A stretch of DNA of 64,000 nt from Polynucleobacter sp. JS-Mosq-20-D10 (GCF_018687755.1 NZ_CP061305.1:1921099-1985098); one strand, 5' to 3'; positions 50,288 to 59,875 are shown, counted from the first letter of the stretch. Notes: generated by a model not told the origin, from the sequence alone. A program made the numbers and translations.

Positions 50288-51747
50288 TATTTTTTAGCCT
50301 TAGCGGGTTTTTTAGCAAGCACTTTTTTATTTGCTAGCTTTTTCTCTTGCTTTACCGGGCGCTGCCACTGCAAAGAAATTTGCTTGGCTCTAGAGACGGT
50401 TAGCTGATTGGGTGGCGCATCTTTAGTCAGAGTCGTGCCCGCTCCTAGAGTAGCACCGCGGCCAACACGCACTGGAGCAACTAGCTGGGTATCGGAGCCA
50501 ATGAAGACATCGTCCTCAATAATGGTTTGGTGTTTATTCACACCATCATAGTTGCAAGTAATCGTACCTGCGCCGATATTAACTCTAGAGCCCACGATGG
50601 AATCGCCCACATAAGCCAAGTGATTGGCCTTACTATTTGCGGCGATCTTGCTGTTCTTCACTTCAACAAAGTTGCCGATATGTACATCATTAGACAAATC
50701 TGCACCAGGTCGTAAACGTGCGTATGGCCCAATTAGTGAACTTGCCCCAACCTGTGCTCCATCGATATGGCTGTAGGGATGAATTGTGACATTCTTGCCA
50801 ATCACGCTATTACGCACAATGCAGTACGGACCCACTTTTGTACCTGCAGCCAAAGTGACACAACCCTCGAATACACAACCGACATCAATAAAGACATCTG
50901 TACCGCACTCTAAGGTTCCACGAACATCAATCCGCGCTGGATCAGCCAAAGAAACTCCGGAATCCATTAATGCATTTGCTTGATTGAGTTGGTGTACCCG
51001 CTCTAATGCGGCCAACTGATCACGACTATTAACACCAACAATCTCATATTCAGCATCGGGCTTTGTAGTACGAATAGGTACGCCATCTTGAACTGCCATC
51101 GTAATGACATCAGTTAAATAGTATTCGCCTTGGGCATTACTTGCACGCAAAGACTTCAACCATTTCTTGAGTGAGTTTGTTGGCAGCACCATAATGCCAG
51201 TATTAATTTCTTGAATACGCTTTTGCTCAGACGATGCATCTTTTTCTTCAACGATCTCTTTTACTGATCCATCAATATCGCGCACGATACGGCCATAGCC
51301 CTTTGGATTATTGAGGCTTTGAGTCAGAAGCGCTAATGCAGAATCTTCACCACGCACACCATCAGCCAATTTAACTAATTTAGACAGCGTCTTCTTACTT
51401 GTTAGGGGGACATCGCCATACAGAACCAAAGTAGGTTCATTCACATCCAGCTTAGGTAAAGCCTGTAATAAGGCGTGGCCCGTTCCTTTTTGCTCCGCCT
51501 GCAATACTGTACCCACTTTGCCAAAGCGAGAATCTTGCTCACTGGAGATCTGAAGAAATTCCTCAACATCAGCAGCACCATGCCCAATAACCACGATAGG
51601 GCCAGTTTTAGCGCTTTTACCTTGTAGGTCTATAGCTGTATTCAAAACATGCTGGAGAAGGGGTTTTCCGGCCAAGGTTTGAAGAACCTTGGGTAACGCG
51701 GACTTCATCCGCTTTCCCTGCCCAGCAGCCAAAATAACGATGTTCAT
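50287..51747 (-). CDS. glmU: Bifunctional UDP-N-acetylglucosamine diphosphorylase / glucosamine-1-phosphate N-acetyltransferase
   Basis: A 486-residue GlmU. The pyrophosphorylase half starts MNIVILAAGQGKRMKSALPKVL with LYGDVPLT, and the acetyltransferase half is a left-handed beta helix (GPYARLRPGADL, VEVKNSKI, NYDGVNKHQTIIEDD). The last 20 residues are lysine/alanine-rich (KKLANKKVLAKKPAKAKK) and extend beyond the usual end. It makes UDP-GlcNAc from the product of GlmS and GlmM. It overlaps ttcA by four bases and glmS by one. Confidence 0.96.
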   Translation of the reverse strand: MNIVILAAGQGKRMKSALPKVLQTLAGKPLLQHVLNTAIDLQGKSAKTGPIVVIGHGAADVEEFLQISSEQDSRFGKVGTVLQAEQKGTGHALLQALPKLDVNEPTLVLYGDVPLTSKKTLSKLVKLADGVRGEDSALALLTQSLNNPKGYGRIVRDIDGSVKEIVEEKDASSEQKRIQEINTGIMVLPTNSLKKWLKSLRASNAQGEYYLTDVITMAVQDGVPIRTTKPDAEYEIVGVNSRDQLAALERVHQLNQANALMDSGVSLADPARIDVRGTLECGTDVFIDVGCVFEGCVTLAAGTKVGPYCIVRNSVIGKNVTIHPYSHIDGAQVGASSLIGPYARLRPGADLSNDVHIGNFVEVKNSKIAANSKANHLAYVGDSIVGSRVNIGAGTITCNYDGVNKHQTIIEDDVFIGSDTQLVAPVRVGRGATLGAGTTLTKDAPPNQLTVSRAKQISLQWQRPVKQEKKLANKKVLAKKPAKAKK

Positions 51748-52652
51748 AGAGAAGGATTATAAGACCCCTGAATGAGTGTTCCACAGGCTATTTCATCAAT
51801 TTCTGTCTCGTCAATTGCCTTATCGCCAGCAGATCTTGCGGCAATGCCCGATAGTTCTGTAGAGATCCCCAGATTCTTAAAATCAAAGGCCTCGCCATCC
51901 ATTAGATGGGATGGCACGATGTGGTGCATTGAGCGAAAGAGATTCTCGACGCGCCCTGGGTGCTTTTTCTCCCACTCGCGCAACATTTCTTTCATAGCGC
52001 CACGCTGGAGATTGGGCTGACTACCGCACAGATTGCACGGAATAATCGGGAAGTTCATATCTACCGCATAACGCTCAAGTAACTTTTCAGGAACGTAAGC
52101 TAGGGGGCGAATGACGATGTGCTTGCCATCATCAGATCGCAACTTTGGTGGCATGCCTTTGAGCTTGCCAGCAAAGAACATATTGAGCATTAATGTCTCT
52201 AGGATGTCATCACGATGGTGGCCCAAGGCAATCTTAGTAGCGCCCAACTCATCTGCTACACGATACAAAATACCACGACGTAATCGAGAGCAAAGTCCAC
52301 ACGTAGTTTTTCCTTCTGGGATAACACGTTTGACGATGCTATAGGTATCTTGATTTTCAATGTGATACTCAACACCTAAAGCTTTTAAATAGTTCGGCAA
52401 AATCTCCGCCGGAAAGCCTGGCTGCTTTTGATCTAAGTTGACAGCAACAATTTCAAAATCAATTGGGGCGCGCTCACGTAGTTTCAACAAAATATCGAGC
52501 ATGGCATAACTATCCTTGCCGCCTGATAAACACACCATCACTTTATCGCCATCTTCGATCATGCCAAAGTCGCCAATCGCTTGGCCAACTAAACGACATA
52601 GCTTTTTCTCGAGCTTGTTTTCTTCTAAGACAACTTTACGAATATCACTCAT
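51744..52652 (-). CDS. ttcA: tRNA 2-thiocytidine(32) synthetase TtcA
   Basis: A 302-residue PP-loop ATPase: CLSGGKDSYAMLDIL with the SGGKDS loop at 43-48, the CGLCSRLRRG pair near residue 120 and CNLCGSQPN further on. The cysteines hold the [4Fe-4S] cluster needed to thiolate cytidine 32 of tRNAs. It is the first gene of the coupled ttcA-glmU-glmS set. Confidence 0.94.
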   Translation of the reverse strand: MSDIRKVVLEENKLEKKLCRLVGQAIGDFGMIEDGDKVMVCLSGGKDSYAMLDILLKLRERAPIDFEIVAVNLDQKQPGFPAEILPNYLKALGVEYHIENQDTYSIVKRVIPEGKTTCGLCSRLRRGILYRVADELGATKIALGHHRDDILETLMLNMFFAGKLKGMPPKLRSDDGKHIVIRPLAYVPEKLLERYAVDMNFPIIPCNLCGSQPNLQRGAMKEMLREWEKKHPGRVENLFRSMHHIVPSHLMDGEAFDFKNLGISTELSGIAARSAGDKAIDETEIDEIACGTLIQGSYNPSL

Positions 52653-52680
52653 AGCTACTAAATTATTTTCTGGAGTTTCT

Positions 52681-53076
52681 TTAAACCTGCTTCATCCGAA
52701 ACACCTCAACACCAACGGAGTGGCAATCAGGATAGACATCGGGCTTAGCCGTGCTGACGCGAGCAGCAATGACCTTGGGATGCAATAGCATTGAATTGAC
52801 GATGTCATCGCAAAAGGTTTCTTGTAAATGGATATGGCCTTGGGAAGACCGTGCCTTAATGGTTTCACGCATAAAGTCATAGTCAACCACTTCTTCCAAT
52901 AAATCTTTAGAAGGAGTATTCATATTCAGTGGAATGTAGAGATCTACATTGAGAATAACGCGTTGTTCAGCCTTTTTCTCAAAATCATGGACGCCAATAT
53001 TGATATAGATTTCATAGTCACGCAGAAATAAGCGGCGGCAATCGGTAAGTGCTGGATGAGAAAGAATGGCGTTCAT
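52681..53076 (-). CDS. folB: Dihydroneopterin aldolase
   Basis: A 131-residue FolB-like protein: CRRLFLRDYEIYINIGVHDFEKKAEQRVILNVDLYI (shown as DYEIYINIGVHDFEKKAEQR), EEVVDYDFMRETIKA and LQETFCDDIV, the segments that build the octameric pterin pocket. It cleaves dihydroneopterin to 6-hydroxymethyl-dihydropterin on the path to folate. The next gene upstream encodes an SDR with a pteridine-reductase motif. Confidence 0.9.
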   Translation of the reverse strand: MNAILSHPALTDCRRLFLRDYEIYINIGVHDFEKKAEQRVILNVDLYIPLNMNTPSKDLLEEVVDYDFMRETIKARSSQGHIHLQETFCDDIVNSMLLHPKVIAARVSTAKPDVYPDCHSVGVEVFRMKQV

Positions 53077-53131
53077 AAATTGTGTATTAACTCTTTCTTT
53101 ATTTACTATTTTTTTATTCTGTATTAAATTT

Positions 53132-53947
53132 TTAGTTTGTTTTAAACATCACATCGCGTGATGATGGCAACAGATGTTGTCCGCCATCCACATATAAGGT
53201 AGTACCCGTGATCGCATTTGAGCTAGCCAGAAATACGGCTGCTTTTGCAATATCACCGGGTGTTGATGACTTGCCTAATGGTGTCATCTGGTGCGCTTTC
53301 ACAAAACCTGCTTCGGTTTGATCACCAGAAGTCAGCGTAATACCGGGAGCTAAACCAATCACTCGCAAGTGCGGGGCAAAATCTACCGCCAGCACCTCAA
53401 CTGAAGTAAGAAGTGCAGCCTTAGATAATGTGTATGACAAATAGTCTGGATTGAGATTAATTAATTTTTGATCGAGTAACTGAATTACCGAGGGGATTGA
53501 TAAATCACCCTCGCTTACTTTCTTTGACTGACTCTTTTGATAGTCAAACATCAACCGCGATAACAATATGGGCGCGGTTAAATTGACCTGCATGTGGTCT
53601 TGTAAAGTCTTGCTACTGAGTGGAGTATCCGAATTAGCACGATCGTACTCAAATATGGAAGCACTATTCACTAGGCATTGCAAGTTATCGAACTCAGCAA
53701 GCACTGCGGTAAATAGAGAATTGATTTCCGCTTCATTGGCAAGGTCAGCCTTAAATGCTGAGGCCTTACGCCCTAACTTTTGGATTTCAGTTACGGTAGC
53801 TTGAGCCTCAGACACAGACCGGCCATAGTGGACAGCTACATCCCAGCCCTGGCGAGCAAACTCCAAGGCAATTTCTCGACCAAGGCGCTTGGCAGCGCCG
53901 GTCACTAAAACTGCTTTATTTTGCTGAGGTTGTGGGTTTGAACTCAA
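53132..53947 (-). CDS. Pteridine-reductase-like SDR
   Basis: A 271-residue SDR. The N-terminal motif TGAAKRLG near residues 17-24 fits TGx3RxG, which distinguishes pteridine reductases (PTR1, FolM) from ordinary SDRs. NSASIFEYD follows strand 4, and the catalytic Tyr and Lys are in DYLSYTLSKAALL. It should use NADPH to reduce pterins or dihydrofolate. Position just upstream of folB (55 bases) supports a pterin role. Confidence 0.75.
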   Translation of the reverse strand: MSSNPQPQQNKAVLVTGAAKRLGREIALEFARQGWDVAVHYGRSVSEAQATVTEIQKLGRKASAFKADLANEAEINSLFTAVLAEFDNLQCLVNSASIFEYDRANSDTPLSSKTLQDHMQVNLTAPILLSRLMFDYQKSQSKKVSEGDLSIPSVIQLLDQKLINLNPDYLSYTLSKAALLTSVEVLAVDFAPHLRVIGLAPGITLTSGDQTEAGFVKAHQMTPLGKSSTPGDIAKAAVFLASSNAITGTTLYVDGGQHLLPSSRDVMFKTN

Positions 53948-53977
53948 GTTACCTAAATTCTCTTAGACTAGGGAGCT

Positions 53978-55165
53978 ATGGATATTACCTTGACCAGCCT
54001 TGAAACGGCTCATACCGAGCTTCTTAACCAAAAAATAATGGCAGAAATCGCCTCAAACGGCGGCTGGATACCCTTTTCTAAATATATGGAAATGGCTCTC
54101 TATGAGCCAGGAATGGGTTATTACAGTGCTGGGGCCCATAAATTAGGCACTGGTGGTGATTTCACGACCGCGCCTGAGCTCTCCCCCCTATTTGGTGCTG
54201 CCATTGTGGAGACGCTTCTACCTATTCTGGAGGGCCTGCAGGCTCAAGGACTCCCTACCCAGATTCTAGAGTTTGGTGCCGGGACTGGTAAGTTGGCTGA
54301 ATCCATTCTGAGCCGACTGCACGATCTAGATTTCTCTTTGGATCACTACGACATTATCGAGATCTCTCCAGACCTTGCACAAAGACAAGAAAAGCGGCTT
54401 CAACATCTCTCCAAGGAACTTAATCTATCCACTCACTGCCGTTGGCTCAGCTCCTTACCCAGCAACTTCAAAGGTATTATTTTGGCTAACGAAGTCATTG
54501 ATGCCATTCCTTGTGATGCCATCATTTTTCAGAATAGCTTCTGGTATTGGCGGGGGGTTTCAATTATTGATGGCAGACTTACTTGGTCAACAGGAAAGCC
54601 CGTTGAACAAGCCCTACTTCCAGCAGTTTTAGTGAATGGAAGTTTCTCTGAAGGCTATGTTACCGAACTGCATGCACCAGCAAACGCCTGGATGCTCCAA
54701 GTAGCTAATCATCTAGATACTGGCCTTTTTCTCACCTTTGACTATGGCTTTCCAGAGAACGAGTACTACCACGCACAGCGCTTAGACGGCACACTCATGG
54801 CACATCATCGCCATCATGCCATTCAAGATCCGTTTTATCTTCCAGGGTTATGTGATTTGACTACCCACGTGGAGTGGTCACAGATTGCACGTAGTGCACT
54901 AGAGACAGAAATTGATGATGTCTATCTCAGCAATCAAGCAGCTTACTTACTAGATGCGGGTATTGGCGATATCGCATTAGAGATTGGCGACCCTAGCAAT
55001 CCAGAAACTTTTTTACCCATTTCAAACTCTCTGCAAAAACTATTATCCGAAGCGGAGATGGGTGAGCTTTTTAAGGTCTTCGCATTCTCAAAGAAACTAT
55101 CTAACATATTGCCAGAACACACATTAGAAGACTTGCCTGGCCTTCGAGGCAGGAACCGGCTGTAA
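53978..55165 (+). CDS. MidA/NDUFAF7-family SAM-dependent methyltransferase
   Basis: 395 residues of the MidA family. WIPFSKYMEMALYEPGMGYYSAGAHKLGTGGDFTTAPELSP (shown as YMEMALYEPGMGYYSAG and GGDFTTAPELSPLFG) lies near 32-70, followed by ILEFGAGTGKLAESIL, ILANEVIDAIPCD and FLTFDYGFPENEYY. The eukaryotic member methylates an arginine of complex I subunit NDUFS2. The bacterial substrate is not settled. It stands alone on the plus strand and converges on cca. Confidence 0.85.
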   Translation: MDITLTSLETAHTELLNQKIMAEIASNGGWIPFSKYMEMALYEPGMGYYSAGAHKLGTGGDFTTAPELSPLFGAAIVETLLPILEGLQAQGLPTQILEFGAGTGKLAESILSRLHDLDFSLDHYDIIEISPDLAQRQEKRLQHLSKELNLSTHCRWLSSLPSNFKGIILANEVIDAIPCDAIIFQNSFWYWRGVSIIDGRLTWSTGKPVEQALLPAVLVNGSFSEGYVTELHAPANAWMLQVANHLDTGLFLTFDYGFPENEYYHAQRLDGTLMAHHRHHAIQDPFYLPGLCDLTTHVEWSQIARSALETEIDDVYLSNQAAYLLDAGIGDIALEIGDPSNPETFLPISNSLQKLLSEAEMGELFKVFAFSKKLSNILPEHTLEDLPGLRGRNRL

Positions 55166-55170
55166 GTTGA

Positions 55171-56301
55171 TCAGATAGTTAATGCTGCAGCAATGGCCGA
55201 GAGTCTTGCGGCATCAACTGCACAGCGAATACTTTCACCATTGGATCGCTCTTCTGCGGCAATACTTTCAATAATTTCCGCAGTGTTGAGTGCCTGAGCA
55301 TTTTGCATTGCCAAAATTAAAGTGTCGACATTTAGGCCGATGCGTTTAGCTAAATCCAGTAAAGCCTGGCCACGCTCAGGCTTGCGCCAAACATCTGCAC
55401 GATTAAACCATGCCAGTACATCGGAAGGTTGATGTGCATCTTCTGCCGTCTGCTCAGTTAATAAATTGAGCTCGCTAAATATTTCACTGAAGTCACGCAC
55501 CTCATTTGGCATTTTGACGCACGCTGCCCATGACCGAATTTCATTAGCAGACAAATTCATGAGAGTGACAGCGCAGCGATCTTCTAGACGGGTATCTGCT
55601 GCATGCAAATGTGCAATCAGCTGCTCGCGGAATTCTTCTTTAGCCAAAGAGGATGTCAGTGTTGACGGTAGCAATACCTTGGCTGCATCAGCATCGAGCA
55701 GAACTTGGAACATTCGCATTGGCTTACTGGCAGCAAGGCCTCTAGCTAACTCCTGCCAAATTCTTTCAGCCGATAGTGCTGATAATTCATTAGATCGAAC
55801 AATCGCCCGTAAGGCATCCATTGTTTCTGGCGCAACCATGAACTCAGGAAAGCGGGCTGCAAAACGAGCAATACGCAATAGACGCAAAGGATCCTCTGCA
55901 AACGCATCAGATACATGGCGGAAAATTTTTGACGCCAAATCGTCCTGACCGTTATAGGGATCCAAAATAGGTCCCACCAATTTGCCATCAGCCCCCACCT
56001 CCTGGGCCATTGCATTAATCGTCAGATCACGACGCTCTAAGTCTTGCTCTAGGGTGACAGTCGGATCGGCATAAAACAGAAAGCCCTTGTAGCCCTTACC
56101 CGTCTTACGCTCCGTACGAGCCAAGGCATATTCAGCTTGAGTCTCTGGATGCAGAAAGACGGGAAAATCTTTGCCCACAGGACGATATCCCTGAGCAATC
56201 ATCTCTTCTACGCTAGAACCTACTACGACGTAATCAATGTCATGCACCGGCAAACCCATGAGGGTATCTCGAATAGTGCCACCGACTGCATAGACCTTCA
56301 T
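55171..56301 (-). CDS. cca: CCA-adding tRNA nucleotidyltransferase lacking the HD domain motif
   Basis: A 376-residue class II CCA enzyme. The catalytic head shows GGTIRDTLMG and the metal aspartates in HDIDYVVVG, then RTERKTGKGYKGF, RRDLTINAMA and DPLRLLRIARFAARF. In E. coli Cca a phosphohydrolase domain follows with an HD pair (CHDLGKG). Here the matching stretch reads CAVTLMNLSANEIRSW, without the histidine-aspartate pair, and the domain is shorter. Polymerase activity should remain, while phosphatase activity is probably lost. It follows the NDUFA9-like gene by four bases. Confidence 0.9.
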   Translation of the reverse strand: MKVYAVGGTIRDTLMGLPVHDIDYVVVGSSVEEMIAQGYRPVGKDFPVFLHPETQAEYALARTERKTGKGYKGFLFYADPTVTLEQDLERRDLTINAMAQEVGADGKLVGPILDPYNGQDDLASKIFRHVSDAFAEDPLRLLRIARFAARFPEFMVAPETMDALRAIVRSNELSALSAERIWQELARGLAASKPMRMFQVLLDADAAKVLLPSTLTSSLAKEEFREQLIAHLHAADTRLEDRCAVTLMNLSANEIRSWAACVKMPNEVRDFSEIFSELNLLTEQTAEDAHQPSDVLAWFNRADVWRKPERGQALLDLAKRIGLNVDTLILAMQNAQALNTAEIIESIAAEERSNGESIRCAVDAARLSAIAAALTI

Positions 56302-56305
56302 CGAC

Positions 56306-57214
56306 TTATTTCATGCCTTCTAGTGTGCGACGACTCATGCCAAAGACTTTACTCAGGGCATCCACTCTATTGAGCGGCAGGATGTTGGGCAACTGCATTG
56401 AGGCAATATTGTCGCGTGACATTAAGGTCGGAACCGGCAAGAACTCAAATGCCAAAGCCTGAAGATAACCAACAAAATCGGGCACGGGAATGATCATGCA
56501 TTTTGTATCAACTTTGCGCGCAGCAAATTCCACAATCTCTTTCATGGTGTAGACCGTAGGCCCTACTAAATCATAAGACTGACGAATCGTCGATGGCATT
56601 TTTAAAGATCTTGTAAATGCAGTAGCCACATCATCCACGCTCACCGGCTGAAACTGCGCCCCAGAATTTGCCAAAGGCATCACCGGAAATAATTTCGTTA
56701 ATTTGGCAAACAAATTAATAAACTGATCTTGTGCACCAAAAATGACTGAAGGTCTAAAAATAGTCCAGTCGAGATTGCTAGCTTTTACTGCAGCCTCTCC
56801 ATCACCCTTGCTACGCTGATACATCGATGGGCCATTTGAATCTGCGCCCAATGCACTCATATGCAAGTAACGCCTGAGGCCATGTAACTGCATAGCGGTC
56901 ATAATATTTTTAGGGAGCTCTACATGAGCCGCTTCAAATACTTTTCCATAAGGCTGAGCTGGCTTGTCATGCAGCACACCAACTAAATTAATCACTGCAC
57001 CGCCAGGTTTCATACGTGAACAAAGCTCTTGCAAAGAATCAAACTCATGCACATCAGCATCTTCTAAATGTATCTTTGGCAACATGCGTAATTCACGTGC
57101 GGATGCCAAGTGCCTGGTGGGTAGCAATACTGAATAGCCTTCTGCTTGCAATTGGGCAGCCAAGACTCTGCCTACAAAACCGTTACCGCCAATTAGCAGA
57201 ATGTCGTATTTCAT
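56306..57214 (-). CDS. NDUFA9-like NAD(P)-binding protein
   Basis: A 302-residue atypical SDR of the complex I NDUFA9 subunit family: LLIGGNGFVGRVLAAQLQAEGYSVLLPTR at the start (GGxGFVG cofactor loop), VINLVGVLHDKPAQPYG, YLHMSALGADSNGPSMYQRSK and IFRPSVIFGAQDQFIN. In mitochondria NDUFA9 binds NADPH within complex I. Free-standing bacterial homologues are of uncertain role, perhaps in quinone or membrane metabolism. It lies between slt and cca. Confidence 0.85.
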   Translation of the reverse strand: MKYDILLIGGNGFVGRVLAAQLQAEGYSVLLPTRHLASARELRMLPKIHLEDADVHEFDSLQELCSRMKPGGAVINLVGVLHDKPAQPYGKVFEAAHVELPKNIMTAMQLHGLRRYLHMSALGADSNGPSMYQRSKGDGEAAVKASNLDWTIFRPSVIFGAQDQFINLFAKLTKLFPVMPLANSGAQFQPVSVDDVATAFTRSLKMPSTIRQSYDLVGPTVYTMKEIVEFAARKVDTKCMIIPVPDFVGYLQALAFEFLPVPTLMSRDNIASMQLPNILPLNRVDALSKVFGMSRRTLEGMK

Positions 57215-57237
57215 AAAAATCCCATCTAGTTAAATTA

Positions 57238-59202
57238 CTAAGGAAGCTCAGAGGCGTTTGCTGCCTTAGGAGTGATCACCCCTAAACGCTGCTTTAAAGA
57301 TTGTGTCTGTCCGTGCATTACCGATGAATAATACGTGGCGTTCGCTAAAACATTTTTTACGTAAGTGCGAGTCTCATTGAACGGAATGGTTTCAGCAAAA
57401 ATTGCACCCTCTGTTGGGCTAGTGAGCTTTTCCCGCCAAGTTTTCGAGCGTGATGGACCAGCGTTATAGGCAGCAGAAGCCAAAACCCAAGAGCCATCCA
57501 AATCTACTAAGACCATGTTTAAGTAATTGCTACCTAAGGTGAGGTTGGTATTGGTATCGGCAAGCTTGTCATTGGTATAAGAGCTCATGCCAATCTTCTT
57601 GGCCACATACTTTGCTGTGTTCGGCATCACCTGCATCAATCCTGAAGCGCCCACTGAAGAGGAAGCATTCATGATGAAGCGTGACTCTTGGCGAATCAAC
57701 CCATAAGTCCAAGCCAAGTTCAAATCAATTTGCTTTGCAATCGGCGATAGCTCATCACGATAGGGTGTAGGGTAGCGCAAACTGAAGTCATGCTCTTGCT
57801 TGGTACGGTCTGCAGTATTGACAACACGGTCATACAGACCAATACGCTTGGCGTACTCAGCAGATGCCAATAGCTGCTTATCAGTCATATTACGCAACTC
57901 CCAGTTCCACTCTCGATTGCCTTCAAAACGTAAATTCATAGCATAGAAACGCTCGCCCCTGATAAAGCCTTTGCGCTGAGACATCGCTTCGATTTCCGCA
58001 TCACCAACCTTAGTGCGTGCAGGTACATGATTTGATTTACCTAGATCCTCTCGTGCAAGCTGCCCATAAAAATTGTATTGATCGGCAACGAGCTCAAGGT
58101 TCTCGCGTGCCTTTTCATTTTGTCCATCCACCTTCAATGCACGCGCATACCAATAAGTCCAGGCAGGATCTTTACTCCGCAAGGCAGGATTCATCCCTTC
58201 AATCGCATTTTTTACCAGCGCCCAATCCTTGGCACGTAAGCCTGCACGGACCTTCCACTCTTGGCTTTCAGAAGAGAGCAGTTCGTTATAACCTAGCTCC
58301 TGCTGAAGCCGATAGGCATCATCAGCATTGGGGTCTAATTTCTTTGCGAGAAACTGACCAATAACACCCCAAGCTACAGCTTGGTTCTCCTTGCTATAAC
58401 GTGATGCATTTTGTGAAAAATCTTTAAATGCTTTTGCAGGATCGGCTTTGGCAGCTTTCACAATCTCGGTAATAGGATCTTCGCCGCCCAAGCGACGTGA
58501 CATCGTGTCAAAACCCATTTCACTGGCAGCGCGGCCAATCGCTTTTGCTTCGCTCGGCGTCATGCCTCCGGCACCAGCCAAGGCGGGCACCAATTCTTGG
58601 CAAGCCTGGCCGTAATAACGTGGGTCCAATAATATTGCGCGTGCGTCGATTGCAACTTTTACTGGATTCTCACCTTGAGCCAATTTCGACTGCAGTGAAT
58701 AGCATTTCACCTGAGTGTCATCATCCAAAACAAACTTGGGATATTCGACCTCAAAGCGCGACCAGTCTTTTCGCTTACCCAAAACGAGCAGCCAATCATT
58801 ACGCATCCGATCGGCTAGAGCCGTACCTTGATATTGATTTAGAAAAGCCATCACCTGAGAGTCAGCATTACTATCGGCGCGTGCGACACCAGCACTATCA
58901 AATAGCTGAGGTTTTATGCGGAAATAAGCTACATAGTCGTCATAGGGATAATTCGAGAGGCTGGCTGCTAATGTCTGTGCTCGAGCAACATCATTTCTTT
59001 TGGCTGCCTCACGTAACTCAATAAAAGTGCGATCGCCTTCGGTGATTTCAAATGCTGAAACCCTACTTTCTTTAGCGGGAATAGTTTTCTTGGCTTTTTC
59101 AGCAAAAATGCTGGGCGCAGAAACTGCAAGGACTAGAAATAGAATCCCGCCCACGATTTTTTGCCAACCACCAGAAAGATCAAGCCTCTTTTTCACCGTC
59201 AT
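57238..59202 (-). CDS. slt: Soluble lytic murein transglycosylase
   Basis: A 654-residue exported enzyme: signal segment near 14-34 (GGILFLVLAVSAPSIFA), a long superhelical U- and L-domain region, and a C-terminal SLT domain. Its active site is RQESRFIMNASSSVGASGLMQVMPNTA, written here in parts: RQESRFIMN and GASGLMQVMPNTA, with the catalytic glutamate near residue 507. It cleaves glycan strands to 1,6-anhydro muropeptides in the periplasm. It diverges from fau with 40 bases between. Confidence 0.92.
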   Translation of the reverse strand: MTVKKRLDLSGGWQKIVGGILFLVLAVSAPSIFAEKAKKTIPAKESRVSAFEITEGDRTFIELREAAKRNDVARAQTLAASLSNYPYDDYVAYFRIKPQLFDSAGVARADSNADSQVMAFLNQYQGTALADRMRNDWLLVLGKRKDWSRFEVEYPKFVLDDDTQVKCYSLQSKLAQGENPVKVAIDARAILLDPRYYGQACQELVPALAGAGGMTPSEAKAIGRAASEMGFDTMSRRLGGEDPITEIVKAAKADPAKAFKDFSQNASRYSKENQAVAWGVIGQFLAKKLDPNADDAYRLQQELGYNELLSSESQEWKVRAGLRAKDWALVKNAIEGMNPALRSKDPAWTYWYARALKVDGQNEKARENLELVADQYNFYGQLAREDLGKSNHVPARTKVGDAEIEAMSQRKGFIRGERFYAMNLRFEGNREWNWELRNMTDKQLLASAEYAKRIGLYDRVVNTADRTKQEHDFSLRYPTPYRDELSPIAKQIDLNLAWTYGLIRQESRFIMNASSSVGASGLMQVMPNTAKYVAKKIGMSSYTNDKLADTNTNLTLGSNYLNMVLVDLDGSWVLASAAYNAGPSRSKTWREKLTSPTEGAIFAETIPFNETRTYVKNVLANATYYSSVMHGQTQSLKQRLGVITPKAANASELP

Positions 59203-59242
59203 ACCTTATCGATTTACTATATCCCTTAATTTTCGCCTGATA

Positions 59243-59875
59243 ATGGTCGATATGCACGGCAATTCTCCAAAATCGTTACGGCAGGACTTGCTAGCCCAAA
59301 GAAAACAGTTTGCGGGCCGCGCAAGCTATTCCATCGCTCAAGAAGCCATTTTGGCTGGCCTAGCGAGTTTTCTGGCTGACCATGACACTCAAGTTCAATC
59401 CATTGCCTTGTATTGCCCTATACAAGATGAGCTTGATTTACGACCTGCATTATTAGCCTGGGCTGAGAGTAAAGCAGGTAAAACGCTTGCCCTCCCTTTT
59501 GCGCGCCCCGATAAGCATTTGGATTTTTATGTCTGGCAAGAGGGTGACCTACTGATTCCAAGTCGCCACGGCGTACCAGAACCAGACCCCAATAACCCCC
59601 GCAGACCTCAAATCACTCCTGACTGCATTTTGATTCCGTGCGTTGGCTGGTCAGAGTCTAAGGTAGGCGATAAAACCCATTATTGGCGACTGGGTTATGG
59701 GGGCGGCTACTTTGATCGCACTTTAGCGCAATTGCGTAAAGCCAAACCTGAGCTGCTGTGCATAGGAATTGGCTTTGATTGGCAAAAGTTAGATGATGCG
59801 CAGTGGCAAGCTCAAATGCATGATGAGCCTTTAGATGCGATGCTGACAGAGTCAGGCTTGGTAATTACTTGTTGA
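59243..59875 (+). CDS. fau: 5-formyltetrahydrofolate cyclo-ligase
   Basis: 210 residues from the ATG at 59243 (or 59252). Motifs include SLRQDLLAQRKQF at the start, IALYCPIQDELDLRPAL, CILIPCVGWS, and RLGYGGGYFDRTLAQL, the family signature. It converts 5-formyl-THF to methenyl-THF, rescuing an otherwise inactive folate. The frame stays open upstream to 59000 inside slt, but that part is a shadow. In many proteobacteria 6S RNA precedes this gene, but there is no room for it here. It overlaps metF by 11 bases tail to tail. Confidence 0.9.
   Translation: MVDMHGNSPKSLRQDLLAQRKQFAGRASYSIAQEAILAGLASFLADHDTQVQSIALYCPIQDELDLRPALLAWAESKAGKTLALPFARPDKHLDFYVWQEGDLLIPSRHGVPEPDPNNPRRPQITPDCILIPCVGWSESKVGDKTHYWRLGYGGGYFDRTLAQLRKAKPELLCIGIGFDWQKLDDAQWQAQMHDEPLDAMLTESGLVITC

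Noticed and set aside
59000..59242. Upstream extension of fau inside slt
   Set aside because: It overlaps slt on the opposite strand and the fau family begins near the ATG at 59243.
59203..59242. 6S RNA gene expected upstream of fau
   Set aside because: Only 40 bases separate slt and fau; there is no room for a 180-base RNA.
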